This document shows positions 19,913 to 27,808 of a DNA stretch of 64,000 nt, piece by piece; the first letter of the stretch is position 1; every line of letters begins with the position of its first letter. A model generated the notes under the pieces. That model was not told the origin of the DNA. It did not search any database and saw nothing but the letters and a program-made list of their open reading frames with translations. The translations under genes were made by a program, and so were the position numbers. The DNA comes from Mergibacter septicus (GTDB taxonomy: Bacteria; Pseudomonadota; Gammaproteobacteria; Enterobacterales; Pasteurellaceae): contig NZ_CP022013.1 of NCBI RefSeq assembly GCF_003265225.1, positions 1,823,504 to 1,887,503 of the forward strand. The letters run 5' to 3'.

Positions 19913-20461
19913 TTACTGCTTTTCACTATCATACCACCCACGGATAAATTGGACGGTGAAGAAGAATAAAATTAATAAGATGATATAGAGTATATAGCTA
20001 ACGATTGGGTGTGATGGGGTGGTATCAGAATTAACCGCTTTTAGCGTTGTAATATTTGGAAATTCATCGATTAATGTTAAACGCCAACCGTAATATTTGA
20101 CTTGTACCCATTGTTTTTCGTTAGCAAATCCTTGGGCTTGAGCCTGTAAATTAGCGGAATCAAATTTGAAGTAGAATGGAAAGCCCCAGCGAGTATCTTC
20201 GTTGCGATAGACCACAACATCGTTTGTATTTGGGTTTTGGGTATAGATGTAATAGACATCACGAGTTGGACCATCTGCAGGGTTAGCTTTACTAATGGGA
20301 CCGTCTTTATCAACTCGTTTTACTTCTACGCCTGTAATTTGGGTGATGTTATAGCTTGGAAAAATATAGTTAATTCCAAACCCAAGGGTTATATAGAAAC
20401 AAAGGGCAAAAAGTAGGAAAAAACGTTTTAGATATAAGCGAAATGTTGATGGTTGTTGCAT
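19913..20461 (-). CDS. DUF1523 family membrane-associated protein
   Basis: Function unknown. The 182-residue protein has a hydrophobic N-terminal segment (about 10-30, FFLLFALCFYITLGFGI) and a second near the C-terminus (about 152-172, IVSYILYIILLILFFFTVQF), with a polar domain between them that is probably periplasmic. The middle carries the family signature: EVKRVDKDGP, DVYYIYTQN, RNEDTRWGFPFYFKFDSANLQAQ. It starts 12 bases after tatD on the same strand and likely ends that operon. A homologue beside tatD in Haemophilus is recalled from memory. Confidence 0.8.
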   Translation of the reverse strand: MQQPSTFRLYLKRFFLLFALCFYITLGFGINYIFPSYNITQITGVEVKRVDKDGPISKANPADGPTRDVYYIYTQNPNTNDVVVYRNEDTRWGFPFYFKFDSANLQAQAQGFANEKQWVQVKYYGWRLTLIDEFPNITTLKAVNSDTTPSHPIVSYILYIILLILFFFTVQFIRGWYDSEKQ

Positions 20462-20473
20462 AATTTTCCCTTA

Positions 20474-21265
20474 TTAAGCTAATGGTAATTTAAATAATTT
20501 CACTGCATTTTCGGTGGTAATTTTAGCCATTTCTTCCAATGTAATGCCTTTTAGACTAGCGACATATTCGCAAACTTCCCGTACATAAGCAGGCTGATTT
20601 TGCTTACCACGATATGGAACAGGGGCAAGATAAGGAGAATCAGTTTCGACTAATAGACGATCTAGTGGGACATTGCGAATAACTTGGCGAATTTCTTCTG
20701 CATTTTTAAAAGTAATAATCCCTGAAACAGAGATATAAAAACCGAGATCAAGGGCTTGTTCGGCAAACCATTGATTTTCTGTAAAGCAGTGAATTACACC
20801 ACCGCAACGTTCGGCGTGGTTATCTTTTAAGATTTGAATGGTGTCTTCTCGGGCTGAACGTGTGTGAATAATCACTGGTTTATGCAGTCGGTTGGCGATT
20901 TCAATTTGTTGTGCGAAAGCGTCTTGCTGTTGTGTTTTATTTTCTTGGCTGTAATAGTAATCTAAACCAATTTCTCCAATCGCAACCACTTTCGGATCTT
21001 GTGCCAGTTGTTCTAATGAAATAGGATCAAACGGTTCATCATCTAAGTCTAAAGGGTGAACACCACAGGAAAGAGAGACTTCAGGGTGGTTATTCAGTTG
21101 TTGTCGTAATTGACGAAAACGGCTTAAGGTAACTCCAATACTGAGAAGGTGTTGTACCCCACGTTGTTTGGCTTTTTCGATAACATCATCAAGATTTTGA
21201 TGTAAATTTTCATAATCTAACGCATCAAGATGACAGTGAGAATCAACAAGAAAGAATTTATTCAT
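20474..21265 (-). CDS. ycfH: TatD family metal-dependent hydrolase (YcfH-like)
   Basis: A TIM-barrel metallohydrolase of the TatD/YcfH group, implicated in DNase and 3'-5' exonuclease activity. I start at the ATG at 21265 because the product then opens [16 protein letters not shown], with the metal-binding HxH near the N-terminus as in the family; upstream in-frame sequence belongs to hol[26 protein letters not shown] and [11 protein letters not shown] provide the remaining metal and active-site residues. It overlaps the holB 3' end by eight bases, the same gene order as in E. coli (tmk-holB-ycfH). Confidence 0.94.
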   Translation of the reverse strand: MNKFFLVDSHCHLDALDYENLHQNLDDVIEKAKQRGVQHLLSIGVTLSRFRQLRQQLNNHPEVSLSCGVHPLDLDDEPFDPISLEQLAQDPKVVAIGEIGLDYYYSQENKTQQQDAFAQQIEIANRLHKPVIIHTRSAREDTIQILKDNHAERCGGVIHCFTENQWFAEQALDLGFYISVSGIITFKNAEEIRQVIRNVPLDRLLVETDSPYLAPVPYRGKQNQPAYVREVCEYVASLKGITLEEMAKITTENAVKLFKLPLA

Positions 21266-22244
21266 TAAATATTTCCATAAGTAGTTTAGTGAGGCCGTCA
21301 ATTAAAATGAGTTCTTGATTAACGGCATTGATATTGACGAGCTCGGTACGCATTTGTTGGGCGATCTCGACTGCTCGTAATAATTTTTGTTGGTGGTAAC
21401 CTTGACTTAATTTTACTACACCTGATGCCAAATCGGCACAAATCCACCCTTGATTGATACCTAATCTTGCTTTTAAAGCATCACTTAAAAAGGCAATGAT
21501 CCAATCTAATTGAGTGAGGATCAGCTCTATTTCAAAATGAGGAAGCAGTAGATTAAGGTTTTTCTTCTGTGTAAATAACCAAAATTGGCGTAAAAAATGA
21601 AGTCGTTTTTCTAACTGGTTTTGTTGTATAAAGTGTAAAGTAGTTAATGGACGAAATTGGTTGATCCGCAATGCTGTGTTAAGTTGTGCTGGCGTTTGGG
21701 ATAAACCTTGTTGTTGTAACCATTCCATCGAGGTTTGCGGATTTGGGGTTGATAGAGTGTAACTTTGGCAACGACTATAGATGGTTGGTAGGATAGGATA
21801 AGCAAGATCTGCTTGTAATAAGAAATAACAACCAGAAACGGGTTCTTCAAGGGTTTTCAAGAGGGCATTAGCACCAGCTTCACTGAGCTTTTCTAAGCCT
21901 TGCAACCAAACAACTTTATTTCCGCCTAGATGTGAATGTTGGTAAAGTTTCTCATTAATTTCTCGAACCTGTTCTACTCCAATGGTTTTCGTTTCCAATG
22001 GTTGTAAAAGATAAAAATCAGGGTGGTGGTGTTGAAGAAATAAATGGCAACTTTGGCACTGATGGCAGATGGTATTTGCTTGTGGCTTTTGACAGAGCAA
22101 CCAAGCTGCAAGCTGTTGAAGTAAGGCTTCTGCTCCTATACCTGTTTCGGTTTTAAATAATAAGGCATGATGTCCTCGCCCTTGGAGAAAGGTATCTAGG
22201 ATTTTTTGATATAGCGTCTGTTGCCAAGGATAGAGATCAATCAT
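21258..22244 (-). CDS. holB: DNA polymerase III subunit delta'
   Basis: HolB is the stator subunit of the clamp loader. The 328-residue product starts [13 protein letters not shown], has a degenerate P-loop (TETGIG, without the usual GK[ST]), as expected for a subunit that does not hydrolyse ATP, and a zinc module with closely spaced cysteines ([11 protein letters not shown]). The sensor-like segment [16 protein letters not shown] and a divergent YSRCQ follow. The C-terminal collar domain is poorly conserved. Located between tmk (59 bases upstream) and tatD (overlap). Confidence 0.94.
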   Translation of the reverse strand: MIDLYPWQQTLYQKILDTFLQGRGHHALLFKTETGIGAEALLQQLAAWLLCQKPQANTICHQCQSCHLFLQHHHPDFYLLQPLETKTIGVEQVREINEKLYQHSHLGGNKVVWLQGLEKLSEAGANALLKTLEEPVSGCYFLLQADLAYPILPTIYSRCQSYTLSTPNPQTSMEWLQQQGLSQTPAQLNTALRINQFRPLTTLHFIQQNQLEKRLHFLRQFWLFTQKKNLNLLLPHFEIELILTQLDWIIAFLSDALKARLGINQGWICADLASGVVKLSQGYHQQKLLRAVEIAQQMRTELVNINAVNQELILIDGLTKLLMEIFNE

Positions 22245-22303
22245 ACTGCATTGCCTTTCTGTTACGATTAAGGATCTTTGGTGAAATTTAGTCTATTTTC
22301 TGC

Positions 22304-22951
22304 TTATTTTGCGACTTTTCCTACTTTTTTTAACCATTTAGTGAGTGCATCTTCAATTTGGTTGCTGACTTGTTCTAATGGTTTTTCAGCTTGAATAGTA
22401 ACACATTTAGGGTTATTGCTAACTAATTCTAAGTAACGTTGGCGAGTACGTTGAAAAAAGGTTAATTGTTGTTGTTCAATACGATCAAGTTCACCACGGT
22501 TTTTTGCACGTGTTAAACCAATTTGTGGATCGAGATCGAGGTAAAGTGTCAGATCAGGTTCAAAATCACCAAGAACCGTTTGTTTGAGGGTGGTTAGAAG
22601 TTGTTGATCTATCTGGCGACCACCACCTTGATAGGCTTGAGAAGAAAGATCGTGGCGATCGCCTATTACCCAACGACCAGCTTGCAATGCAGGTTTAATC
22701 ACGTTCTCTACTAGCTGTACTCTTGCTGCATATAGCATTAATAATTCCGCCATATCTGTTACTGGTTCGTTAGGATCGCCGTGTTTGATTAGAGTACGGA
22801 GTTTCTCTGCTAATGGTGTTCCACCGGGTTCTCGTGTAAAGCAGACGTCTTCAATGCCGTATTTTTTAAGTGTATTGACAACGGTTTGGTGGGCGGTGGT
22901 CTTACCTGCACCTTCAAGCCCTTCCAGAACGATAAATTTCCCTAATTCCAT
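22304..22951 (-). CDS. tmk: Thymidylate kinase
   Basis: Tmk phosphorylates dTMP to dTDP. Its 215 residues include the P-loop [10 protein letters not shown] (about 9-18), the DRH motif in the [16 protein letters not shown] segment, and a lid region with [14 protein letters not shown]. The [15 protein letters not shown] block binds substrate. It follows mltG by 24 bases and precedes holB, as in enterobacteria. Confidence 0.97.
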   Translation of the reverse strand: MELGKFIVLEGLEGAGKTTAHQTVVNTLKKYGIEDVCFTREPGGTPLAEKLRTLIKHGDPNEPVTDMAELLMLYAARVQLVENVIKPALQAGRWVIGDRHDLSSQAYQGGGRQIDQQLLTTLKQTVLGDFEPDLTLYLDLDPQIGLTRAKNRGELDRIEQQQLTFFQRTRQRYLELVSNNPKCVTIQAEKPLEQVSNQIEDALTKWLKKVGKVAK

Positions 22952-22975
22952 TGATTAAATCCTGCTTGCTATTCA

Positions 22976-24016
22976 TTATTTTTGACTGCGATACCAACGT
23001 AAATAGCGTTGTACCGCTTGATTATGTTCTCTCAACGTTTTACTGAAAGTATGCCCGCCACTGCCATTTGCGACAAAGTAAAGATAATCCGTGTTAGCAG
23101 GGTGAGCCACTGCTAAGAGAGAGGCTTCACTTGGCATTGCAATTGGAGTTGGGGGCAATCCCTCAATCACATAAGTATTATATTCCGTTGGCGTCGTGAG
23201 ATCCTTTTTCCGCAGATTGCCTTGATAATTATCCCCCATACCGTAAATAACGGTTGGATCGGTTTGTAATTTCATTCCTCGCTTTAAACGATTAATAAAA
23301 ACAGAAGCGATAGTTGGGCGTTCGGCATTGATCCCTGTTTCTTTTTCAACAATAGAGGCTAAGATTAAGAGTTGATAAGGCGTTTTCAGTGGTAGATCAG
23401 CCTCTCTTTCTTGCCAAATTTCCGCTAATCTCGTTTGCATATGTTGGCTAGCTCGTTGTAATAACGCTAAATCCGTTGAGTTAGGGCTATAATGATAAGT
23501 ATCTGGATAGAGCCAACCTTCAATTTTTTGCTGTTGCGGATCAGCGGTTTTTGGTAAGTTTAATAAATTATAAATTTCACTTTCACTCTTATCGGTTAGC
23601 GTCTGGCGTAAATAAGGACTATTTTTTAATTTATTTAACCATTGTTTTGTGGTTGTGCCTTCAACCATTTGAAAAGTTAGTTGTACTTCTTTTCCACTAT
23701 GAATCCGTTCTAAGAGTTGTTGTAATGACTGTAGATTTTCCAGAGAATATGTTCCTGCTTTGAGACTATACTGCGGATAACGTTTTAATAACCACGGTAA
23801 GAGCGTTGAATTCGAAACAATTTTTTCGCTAACTAATTGTTGGGTAAACGCTTTAGGGGTGGTACCACGTTTGATCTCAATTAATTGTTGTGGAGTAGCG
23901 GTAATAGGTTCTGCTAATAAGCGTTTAAATTGTTGTTCTAACCAAAAAAAACCGCCTGTAAGACAGGTGATGATCAAGATGATACTTAGAAAAACAATAC
24001 CTAAGATTTTTTTCAT
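22976..24016 (-). CDS. mltG: Endolytic murein transglycosylase MltG (YceG)
   Basis: MltG cleaves nascent glycan strands and is thought to terminate their polymerisation. One N-terminal transmembrane helix (about residues 5-27) leaves the rest in the periplasm. A LysM-like region precedes the YceG domain, where the catalytic Glu lies in ASIVEKETG; PTIASVFINRLKRGMKLQTDPTVIYG and EGLPPTPIAMPSEASLLA are diagnostic. Length 346 is normal. It is the first gene of the minus-strand mltG-tmk-holB-tatD run. Confidence 0.96.
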   Translation of the reverse strand: MKKILGIVFLSIILIITCLTGGFFWLEQQFKRLLAEPITATPQQLIEIKRGTTPKAFTQQLVSEKIVSNSTLLPWLLKRYPQYSLKAGTYSLENLQSLQQLLERIHSGKEVQLTFQMVEGTTTKQWLNKLKNSPYLRQTLTDKSESEIYNLLNLPKTADPQQQKIEGWLYPDTYHYSPNSTDLALLQRASQHMQTRLAEIWQEREADLPLKTPYQLLILASIVEKETGINAERPTIASVFINRLKRGMKLQTDPTVIYGMGDNYQGNLRKKDLTTPTEYNTYVIEGLPPTPIAMPSEASLLAVAHPANTDYLYFVANGSGGHTFSKTLREHNQAVQRYLRWYRSQK

Positions 24017-24154
24017 TGATTATCTCTATATGATTGTTTATTTACAAAGGGGCAAGCCATTAAATGGTGGCAGTTTAACATAAATCGTTGAGTTAAACTC
24101 AAAAGTGTCAAAAAAACGGCATTGAATGCCGTCTTTTGGTCTATTTTTCACTAT

Positions 24155-25279
24155 TTACGCTTGGCTGGCTTGTTGTAATGCTTGAGTTAAGTCGGCTTTG
24201 AGATCTTCGACATTTTCTAAACCGACAGAAAAACGTAATAATCGGTTACAAATCCCACGAGCTAATCGTTCTTGTACTGGAATATCCATATGAGTTTGTG
24301 TTGCAGGGTAGGTGATAAAACTTTCTGTTCCACCTAAACTTTCAGCAAAAGTGATTAATTTTAAGGCTTTTAAGAAAGGATTAACCCACTGTTCTTGTTG
24401 TAAACGAAAAGAGATCATACCGCCTTTATTAGGATATAACACACTTTCAATTTCTACTTGTTGAGCTAAAAATTCGGCAAGGATTTTGGCATTTTGCTGG
24501 TGTCGTTCCATTCTTAAGCTAAGCGTTTTTAAACCACGGATAGCCAGAAAAGCATCAAAAGGAGATAAAACAGCCCCAGCACCGTTTTGAATATAGAATA
24601 AGCGTTCACACAGTTCAGCACCTTTAGCCACTACTAAGCCGGCTAATACATCATTATGCCCTGAGAGGTATTTTGTCGCACTATGGAGGACAATATCTGC
24701 ACCTAGTTCTAATGGTCGGCATAAAACTGGGGTTAAAAATGTATTGTCAACGATGAGGAGTAGCCCCTTTGCTTTCGCAAGTTTAGCAATAGCAGCAATA
24801 TCACATTCTTCCATTAATGGATTAGAAGGTGTTTCAATAAAAATAGCTTTGGTATTTGAGGTGATAGCTTGTTCAATTGCGGGTAAAGAAGCCGTATTTA
24901 CATAGACAGGTTTAACACCGTGGTTGTTTTTACAGCAAAAATCGAGTAAGCGATAAGTTCCACCATAGACATCTCTTGAAATAATCCATTCATCAGGTGC
25001 TTTAAAAAGCGACATAACTAGCTGAATTGCTGCCATACCAGAAGCACAGGCAAAGCCTTGATCACCTTTTTCTAAAGCGGCAATCCCTTGTTCTAAAACG
25101 GTGCGAGTAGGGTTTTTGGTGCGAGTGTAATCATAACCAGTGGATTCACCAATGCCATGGTGTCGATAAGCTGTGGAGAGATAAATCGGGGTTGAAACTG
25201 CCCCTGTACGGTCATCAGTACGATTACCCAGTTGAGCGAGGAGAGTATCAATTGTGTAAGTAGTATGTTGTTGTGTCAT
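24155..25279 (-). CDS. metB: Cystathionine gamma-synthase (MetB/MetI-type, PLP-dependent)
   Basis: A 374-residue PLP enzyme of the Cys/Met metabolism family that forms cystathionine from cysteine and an activated homoserine. The PLP-binding Lys is in the SATKYLSGHND block; the YDYTRTKNPTR, GGTYRL and ESFITYPATQTHMDIP segments are typical. To my memory it resembles Bacillus MetI more than E. coli MetB, suggesting use of O-acetylhomoserine and possibly some O-acetylhomoserine thiolase activity; this is inference. It stands alone between mltG and trxA. No clear MetJ boxes were recognised upstream. Confidence 0.88.
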   Translation of the reverse strand: MTQQHTTYTIDTLLAQLGNRTDDRTGAVSTPIYLSTAYRHHGIGESTGYDYTRTKNPTRTVLEQGIAALEKGDQGFACASGMAAIQLVMSLFKAPDEWIISRDVYGGTYRLLDFCCKNNHGVKPVYVNTASLPAIEQAITSNTKAIFIETPSNPLMEECDIAAIAKLAKAKGLLLIVDNTFLTPVLCRPLELGADIVLHSATKYLSGHNDVLAGLVVAKGAELCERLFYIQNGAGAVLSPFDAFLAIRGLKTLSLRMERHQQNAKILAEFLAQQVEIESVLYPNKGGMISFRLQQEQWVNPFLKALKLITFAESLGGTESFITYPATQTHMDIPVQERLARGICNRLLRFSVGLENVEDLKADLTQALQQASQA

Positions 25280-25344
25280 TTTGTTGCCTTTCTTGTTATA
25301 GCGGAGGAAGTATGAATGTTTTTATATTTATGTTGTGTAATAGA

Positions 25345-25373
25345 TCAAAAAAGCCATTGAATTGCAATGGCTT
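25345..25373 (-). terminator. Terminator of trxA
   Basis: Perfect 9-bp stem AAGCCATTG (25351-25359) with CAATGGCTT (25365-25373). On the minus strand it runs into TTTTTTGATC, 16 bases after the trxA stop. Confidence 0.85.
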
Positions 25374-25389
25374 TTGGTAAAATCTAAAT

Positions 25390-25716
25390 TTAGATCGATT
25401 TCTCAATAAAGGCGGTTAATTGTGCCTTAGGTAATGCACCTACTTGGGTAGCGACAGCTTTGCCATCTTTAAAAACAATAAGGGTTGGAATGCTACGCAC
25501 ACCTAAGCTTGCAGGGGTTTTTTGGTTTTCATCAATGTTTAATTTAACGATTTTTACCTTTCCGTTAAATTCTTCTGCTAAGTCGTCTAAGATAGGTGCG
25601 ATTGCACGACAAGGTCCACACCACGGTGCCCAAAGATCTAATAAAACTGGAATATCAGATTTAATAACGTCATCATCAAATTTTGCATCAGATGTATAGA
25701 TAATTTTATCACTCAT
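25390..25716 (-). CDS. trxA: Thioredoxin 1
   Basis: A 108-residue cytoplasmic thioredoxin that reduces disulfides in ribonucleotide reductase, peroxiredoxins and others. The active site WCGPC is at residues 32-36, followed by the cis-Pro segment VRSIPT. I use the ATG at 25716 (MSDKI...), not the ATG two codons upstream, because the AGGA ribosome-binding site is eight bases before the former but only two before the latter. It may supply electrons to the Bcp peroxiredoxin encoded at 32.4 kb. Confidence 0.96.
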   Translation of the reverse strand: MSDKIIYTSDAKFDDDVIKSDIPVLLDLWAPWCGPCRAIAPILDDLAEEFNGKVKIVKLNIDENQKTPASLGVRSIPTLIVFKDGKAVATQVGALPKAQLTAFIEKSI

Positions 25717-25903
25717 ATTCATAGTCCTTTTTGAGTTAAATAATTGTTAAGATTTTTTTAATGATTTGAAATCATATTCACGGTCAGTATAGCATAGCTT
25801 TTTAGTAGAAAAAAAAGTGTAAAAAAATTGGATAAGGTGATTTTGATAAAAGCTAAGACGATAACACATTTATTATGCAATATATTTCCTATTATCCCGA
25901 CTT

Positions 25904-25947
25904 ATTTTCGATCTTTCTCGCAAAAGAAAAGGCATAACTTGTATTTA
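25904..25947 (+). promoter_or_regulatory. CRP-S (Sxy-dependent) site and promoter of the comNOPQ operon
   Basis: TTCGA (25907-25911), six bases, TCGCA (25918-25922) match the CRP-S core TGCGA-N6-TCGCA with one difference, inside a flanking T-rich/A-rich frame (TTTT..AAAAG). A -10-like TATTTA at about 25942-25947 puts the site centre near -40, the class II CRP position. CRP-S sites need both CRP and the competence activator Sxy (TfoX). The position directly before a competence pseudopilin operon strongly supports the call. Confidence 0.75.
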
Positions 25948-26001
25948 GTGTGATTTTTTTTATCTTGCTTATTAATTAAATACAAGGATAGATAATGCAA
26001 G

Positions 26002-26484
26002 ATGAAAGAAGGGTTTACGCTATTTGAAGGATTAACTTTATTGTTAATTTTAACTTTAATTACGTTATTGAGTCAGCCTTATTGGTATAACATTAATCAA
26101 CGATTGGTACGTTCTATTGATGAAAAGCGTTTATTGCTATTTTTACGTGTTATTCAAAGTCAAGCCAATACTCAAAATACAGATTATCAGCTACGAGTGA
26201 GTCGAGATCTATTACAAGGTCGTTGGTGTTTGAGTGCCCAATTAAGCAATCAACCGCCTTGTAATTGTTTGCAAAAGGAGCGTTGCCTTAATCAACAAGT
26301 GAGTATCTATTTTCCCCATTCAGCGGCAAGAACGATGGTTGTAAGTAATAACTATTTTCCGAAAGAGCATATTTATTTTTATGGTAAACGTAATACGATT
26401 AAAGCCGCTAATTTAAGTGTACAAGCTGAGAATTATCAACGTGTTTTGCGTTTTGCGGATAATGGGCGAATTCGTCTAGAGTAA
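26002..26484 (+). CDS. comN: Competence pseudopilin-like protein ComN (PpdA-like)
   Basis: A 160-residue type IV pilin-like protein. The N-terminus MKEG/FTLFE matches a prepilin peptidase site (cleavage after Gly, Phe at +1, Glu at +5), followed by a hydrophobic helix LTLLLILTLITLLSQPYW. Several cysteines (CNC, ERC) could form disulfides. It is first of four short genes directly before recC, matching Haemophilus comNOPQ and E. coli ppdA-ppdB-ygdB-ppdC. Minor pseudopilins prime assembly of the DNA-uptake pseudopilus. An overlapping out-of-frame ATG at 25994 was not used. Confidence 0.82.
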   Translation: MKEGFTLFEGLTLLLILTLITLLSQPYWYNINQRLVRSIDEKRLLLFLRVIQSQANTQNTDYQLRVSRDLLQGRWCLSAQLSNQPPCNCLQKERCLNQQVSIYFPHSAARTMVVSNNYFPKEHIYFYGKRNTIKAANLSVQAENYQRVLRFADNGRIRLE

Positions 26485-26490
26485 AAAATT

Positions 26491-27090
26491 ATGTTAGTCA
26501 GATCCTTTAATACCACTGGTCATAAGTTAGGAATAACCTTAGTTGAAGTGATGCTTTCATTAGGGTTGAGCTCACTCCTTTTATTATCAATAAGCCACCT
26601 AATTAGTTATCACTACCAACGTTTAACGTATTTATATACCCAATTAGAATTGCAATTAGTAATACATAAAGTCGCAGAATTAATAGGTAAGGATTTACAA
26701 CGAAGTGGTTTTAACCCTTCAAGTAAGGCAAAAATGATAGCAGATCAAGAAAAAGATACGTTGAGCTTAGAATTACCGAAAAGTATTGATAGAACGGCGT
26801 ATCAGTGTGTGTTATTTAACTATCAAGCAACATCTTTCGGTTATCGTTTTGACAGTAGAAATATTCGTACTTTTGATAGTAGAGAAGGCGTAATTCCAAC
26901 TTGTCAGCAACAAAACTTATATTGGAAAAGATTAATTGATGATAGGTATTATCAGATTACAGATTTTTCTTTAGAGCCAATTCAAGGTGCTAAGCATCGG
27001 GGAATTCGGTTGAAAATTGTGGCTAAATTAAAGCATAAATTAGCATTTATATATGAATTTGAAAGTATTATTCCACTTTTAAATCAGTAG
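26491..27090 (+). CDS. comO: Competence pseudopilin-like protein ComO (PpdB-like)
   Basis: A 199-residue minor pseudopilin. The N-terminal leader ends LG/ITLVEVMLSLG, a canonical type IV prepilin peptidase site with Glu at +5, then a hydrophobic helix. The remainder shows the GKDLQRSGF motif seen in PilW/PpdB-type proteins. It is six bases after comN and six before comP, so clearly in the same operon. Confidence 0.82.
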   Translation: MLVRSFNTTGHKLGITLVEVMLSLGLSSLLLLSISHLISYHYQRLTYLYTQLELQLVIHKVAELIGKDLQRSGFNPSSKAKMIADQEKDTLSLELPKSIDRTAYQCVLFNYQATSFGYRFDSRNIRTFDSREGVIPTCQQQNLYWKRLIDDRYYQITDFSLEPIQGAKHRGIRLKIVAKLKHKLAFIYEFESIIPLLNQ

Positions 27091-27096
27091 GTTTTT

Positions 27097-27447
27097 ATGC
27101 GAAATCATCATCAAGGTTATATTAATTTATTTCCGCTATTATTTTTAATCAGTCTATTACCATTAATTTTTCTAGCTTATCAGCAAGATCTGAGTTTTTA
27201 TCGAACAATTTTGGGGCAAAGATACCAGTATTTAAAACAGAAACATCTTTTTTATCAAGGGCTTGAACTCGCAACTAAAGATCCAGCTCAAGTTTGTCAG
27301 AAAGAGGGAAAAAATGTTTTGATCTATCAGGGCGAAAACACAGGGTATTTTGTTGTCTGTCAAAAAATAATTGTACCTGCTAGTGAAGGAAGATTGAAAT
27401 CTACTATTGAATGGCGGTTAGTTGAGAGGAGTCTTAGTGATTTTTAA
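27097..27447 (+). CDS. comP: Competence operon protein ComP (YgdB-like)
   Basis: A 116-residue protein with a short basic leader ending in Gly (MRNHHQG) and a hydrophobic stretch (YINLFPLLFLISLLPLIFLAY), like the PilX/YgdB minor pilin class, which lacks the standard Glu at +5. Function rests mainly on its place as third gene of the comNOPQ set. Its 3' end overlaps comQ by 11 bases. Confidence 0.75.
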   Translation: MRNHHQGYINLFPLLFLISLLPLIFLAYQQDLSFYRTILGQRYQYLKQKHLFYQGLELATKDPAQVCQKEGKNVLIYQGENTGYFVVCQKIIVPASEGRLKSTIEWRLVERSLSDF

Positions 27448-27730
27448 TTTTTATCAAAATGGTAGCAGTAGTGTATCGATCTTATTAGCGATCTCATTAT
27501 TTTCATTTTTGTGTTTGAGTGTACAACAGGGATTGAATGTACAGCAGCAACAAGCCAGTGAAATTTATCAACGTTATCAGGCGATTCAGATTGCTGAAAA
27601 TCAGTTAAACCGACAGTATTTAGGGTTAGAGTGTGAAAATCAACGTATACAGAATGGGATTCGTTTTCAGATTAGTTGTGATCAGCAGGTTACGGTAACT
27701 TACCCTTTAGGTGTGATTAAGGTACGGTAG
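27437..27730 (+). CDS. comQ: Competence operon protein ComQ (PpdC-like)
   Basis: A 97-residue pseudopilin-like protein. I choose the GTG at 27437, with a GAGAGGA ribosome-binding site six bases upstream, over a TTG at 27422 that overlaps that site. After a short leader ending NG, a hydrophobic helix (VSILLAISLFSFLCLSV) follows; two cysteines are in the C-terminal half. It overlaps comP and lies 78 bases before recC. Confidence 0.75.
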   Translation: MIFNFYQNGSSSVSILLAISLFSFLCLSVQQGLNVQQQQASEIYQRYQAIQIAENQLNRQYLGLECENQRIQNGIRFQISCDQQVTVTYPLGVIKVR

Positions 27731-27808
27731 TATCGTTGAGCAGAAATATTTAGTTAGTCGTTTAGATAAACTGTTAAAATATACCTTCAACGATCAGGAG
27801 AGAATACA

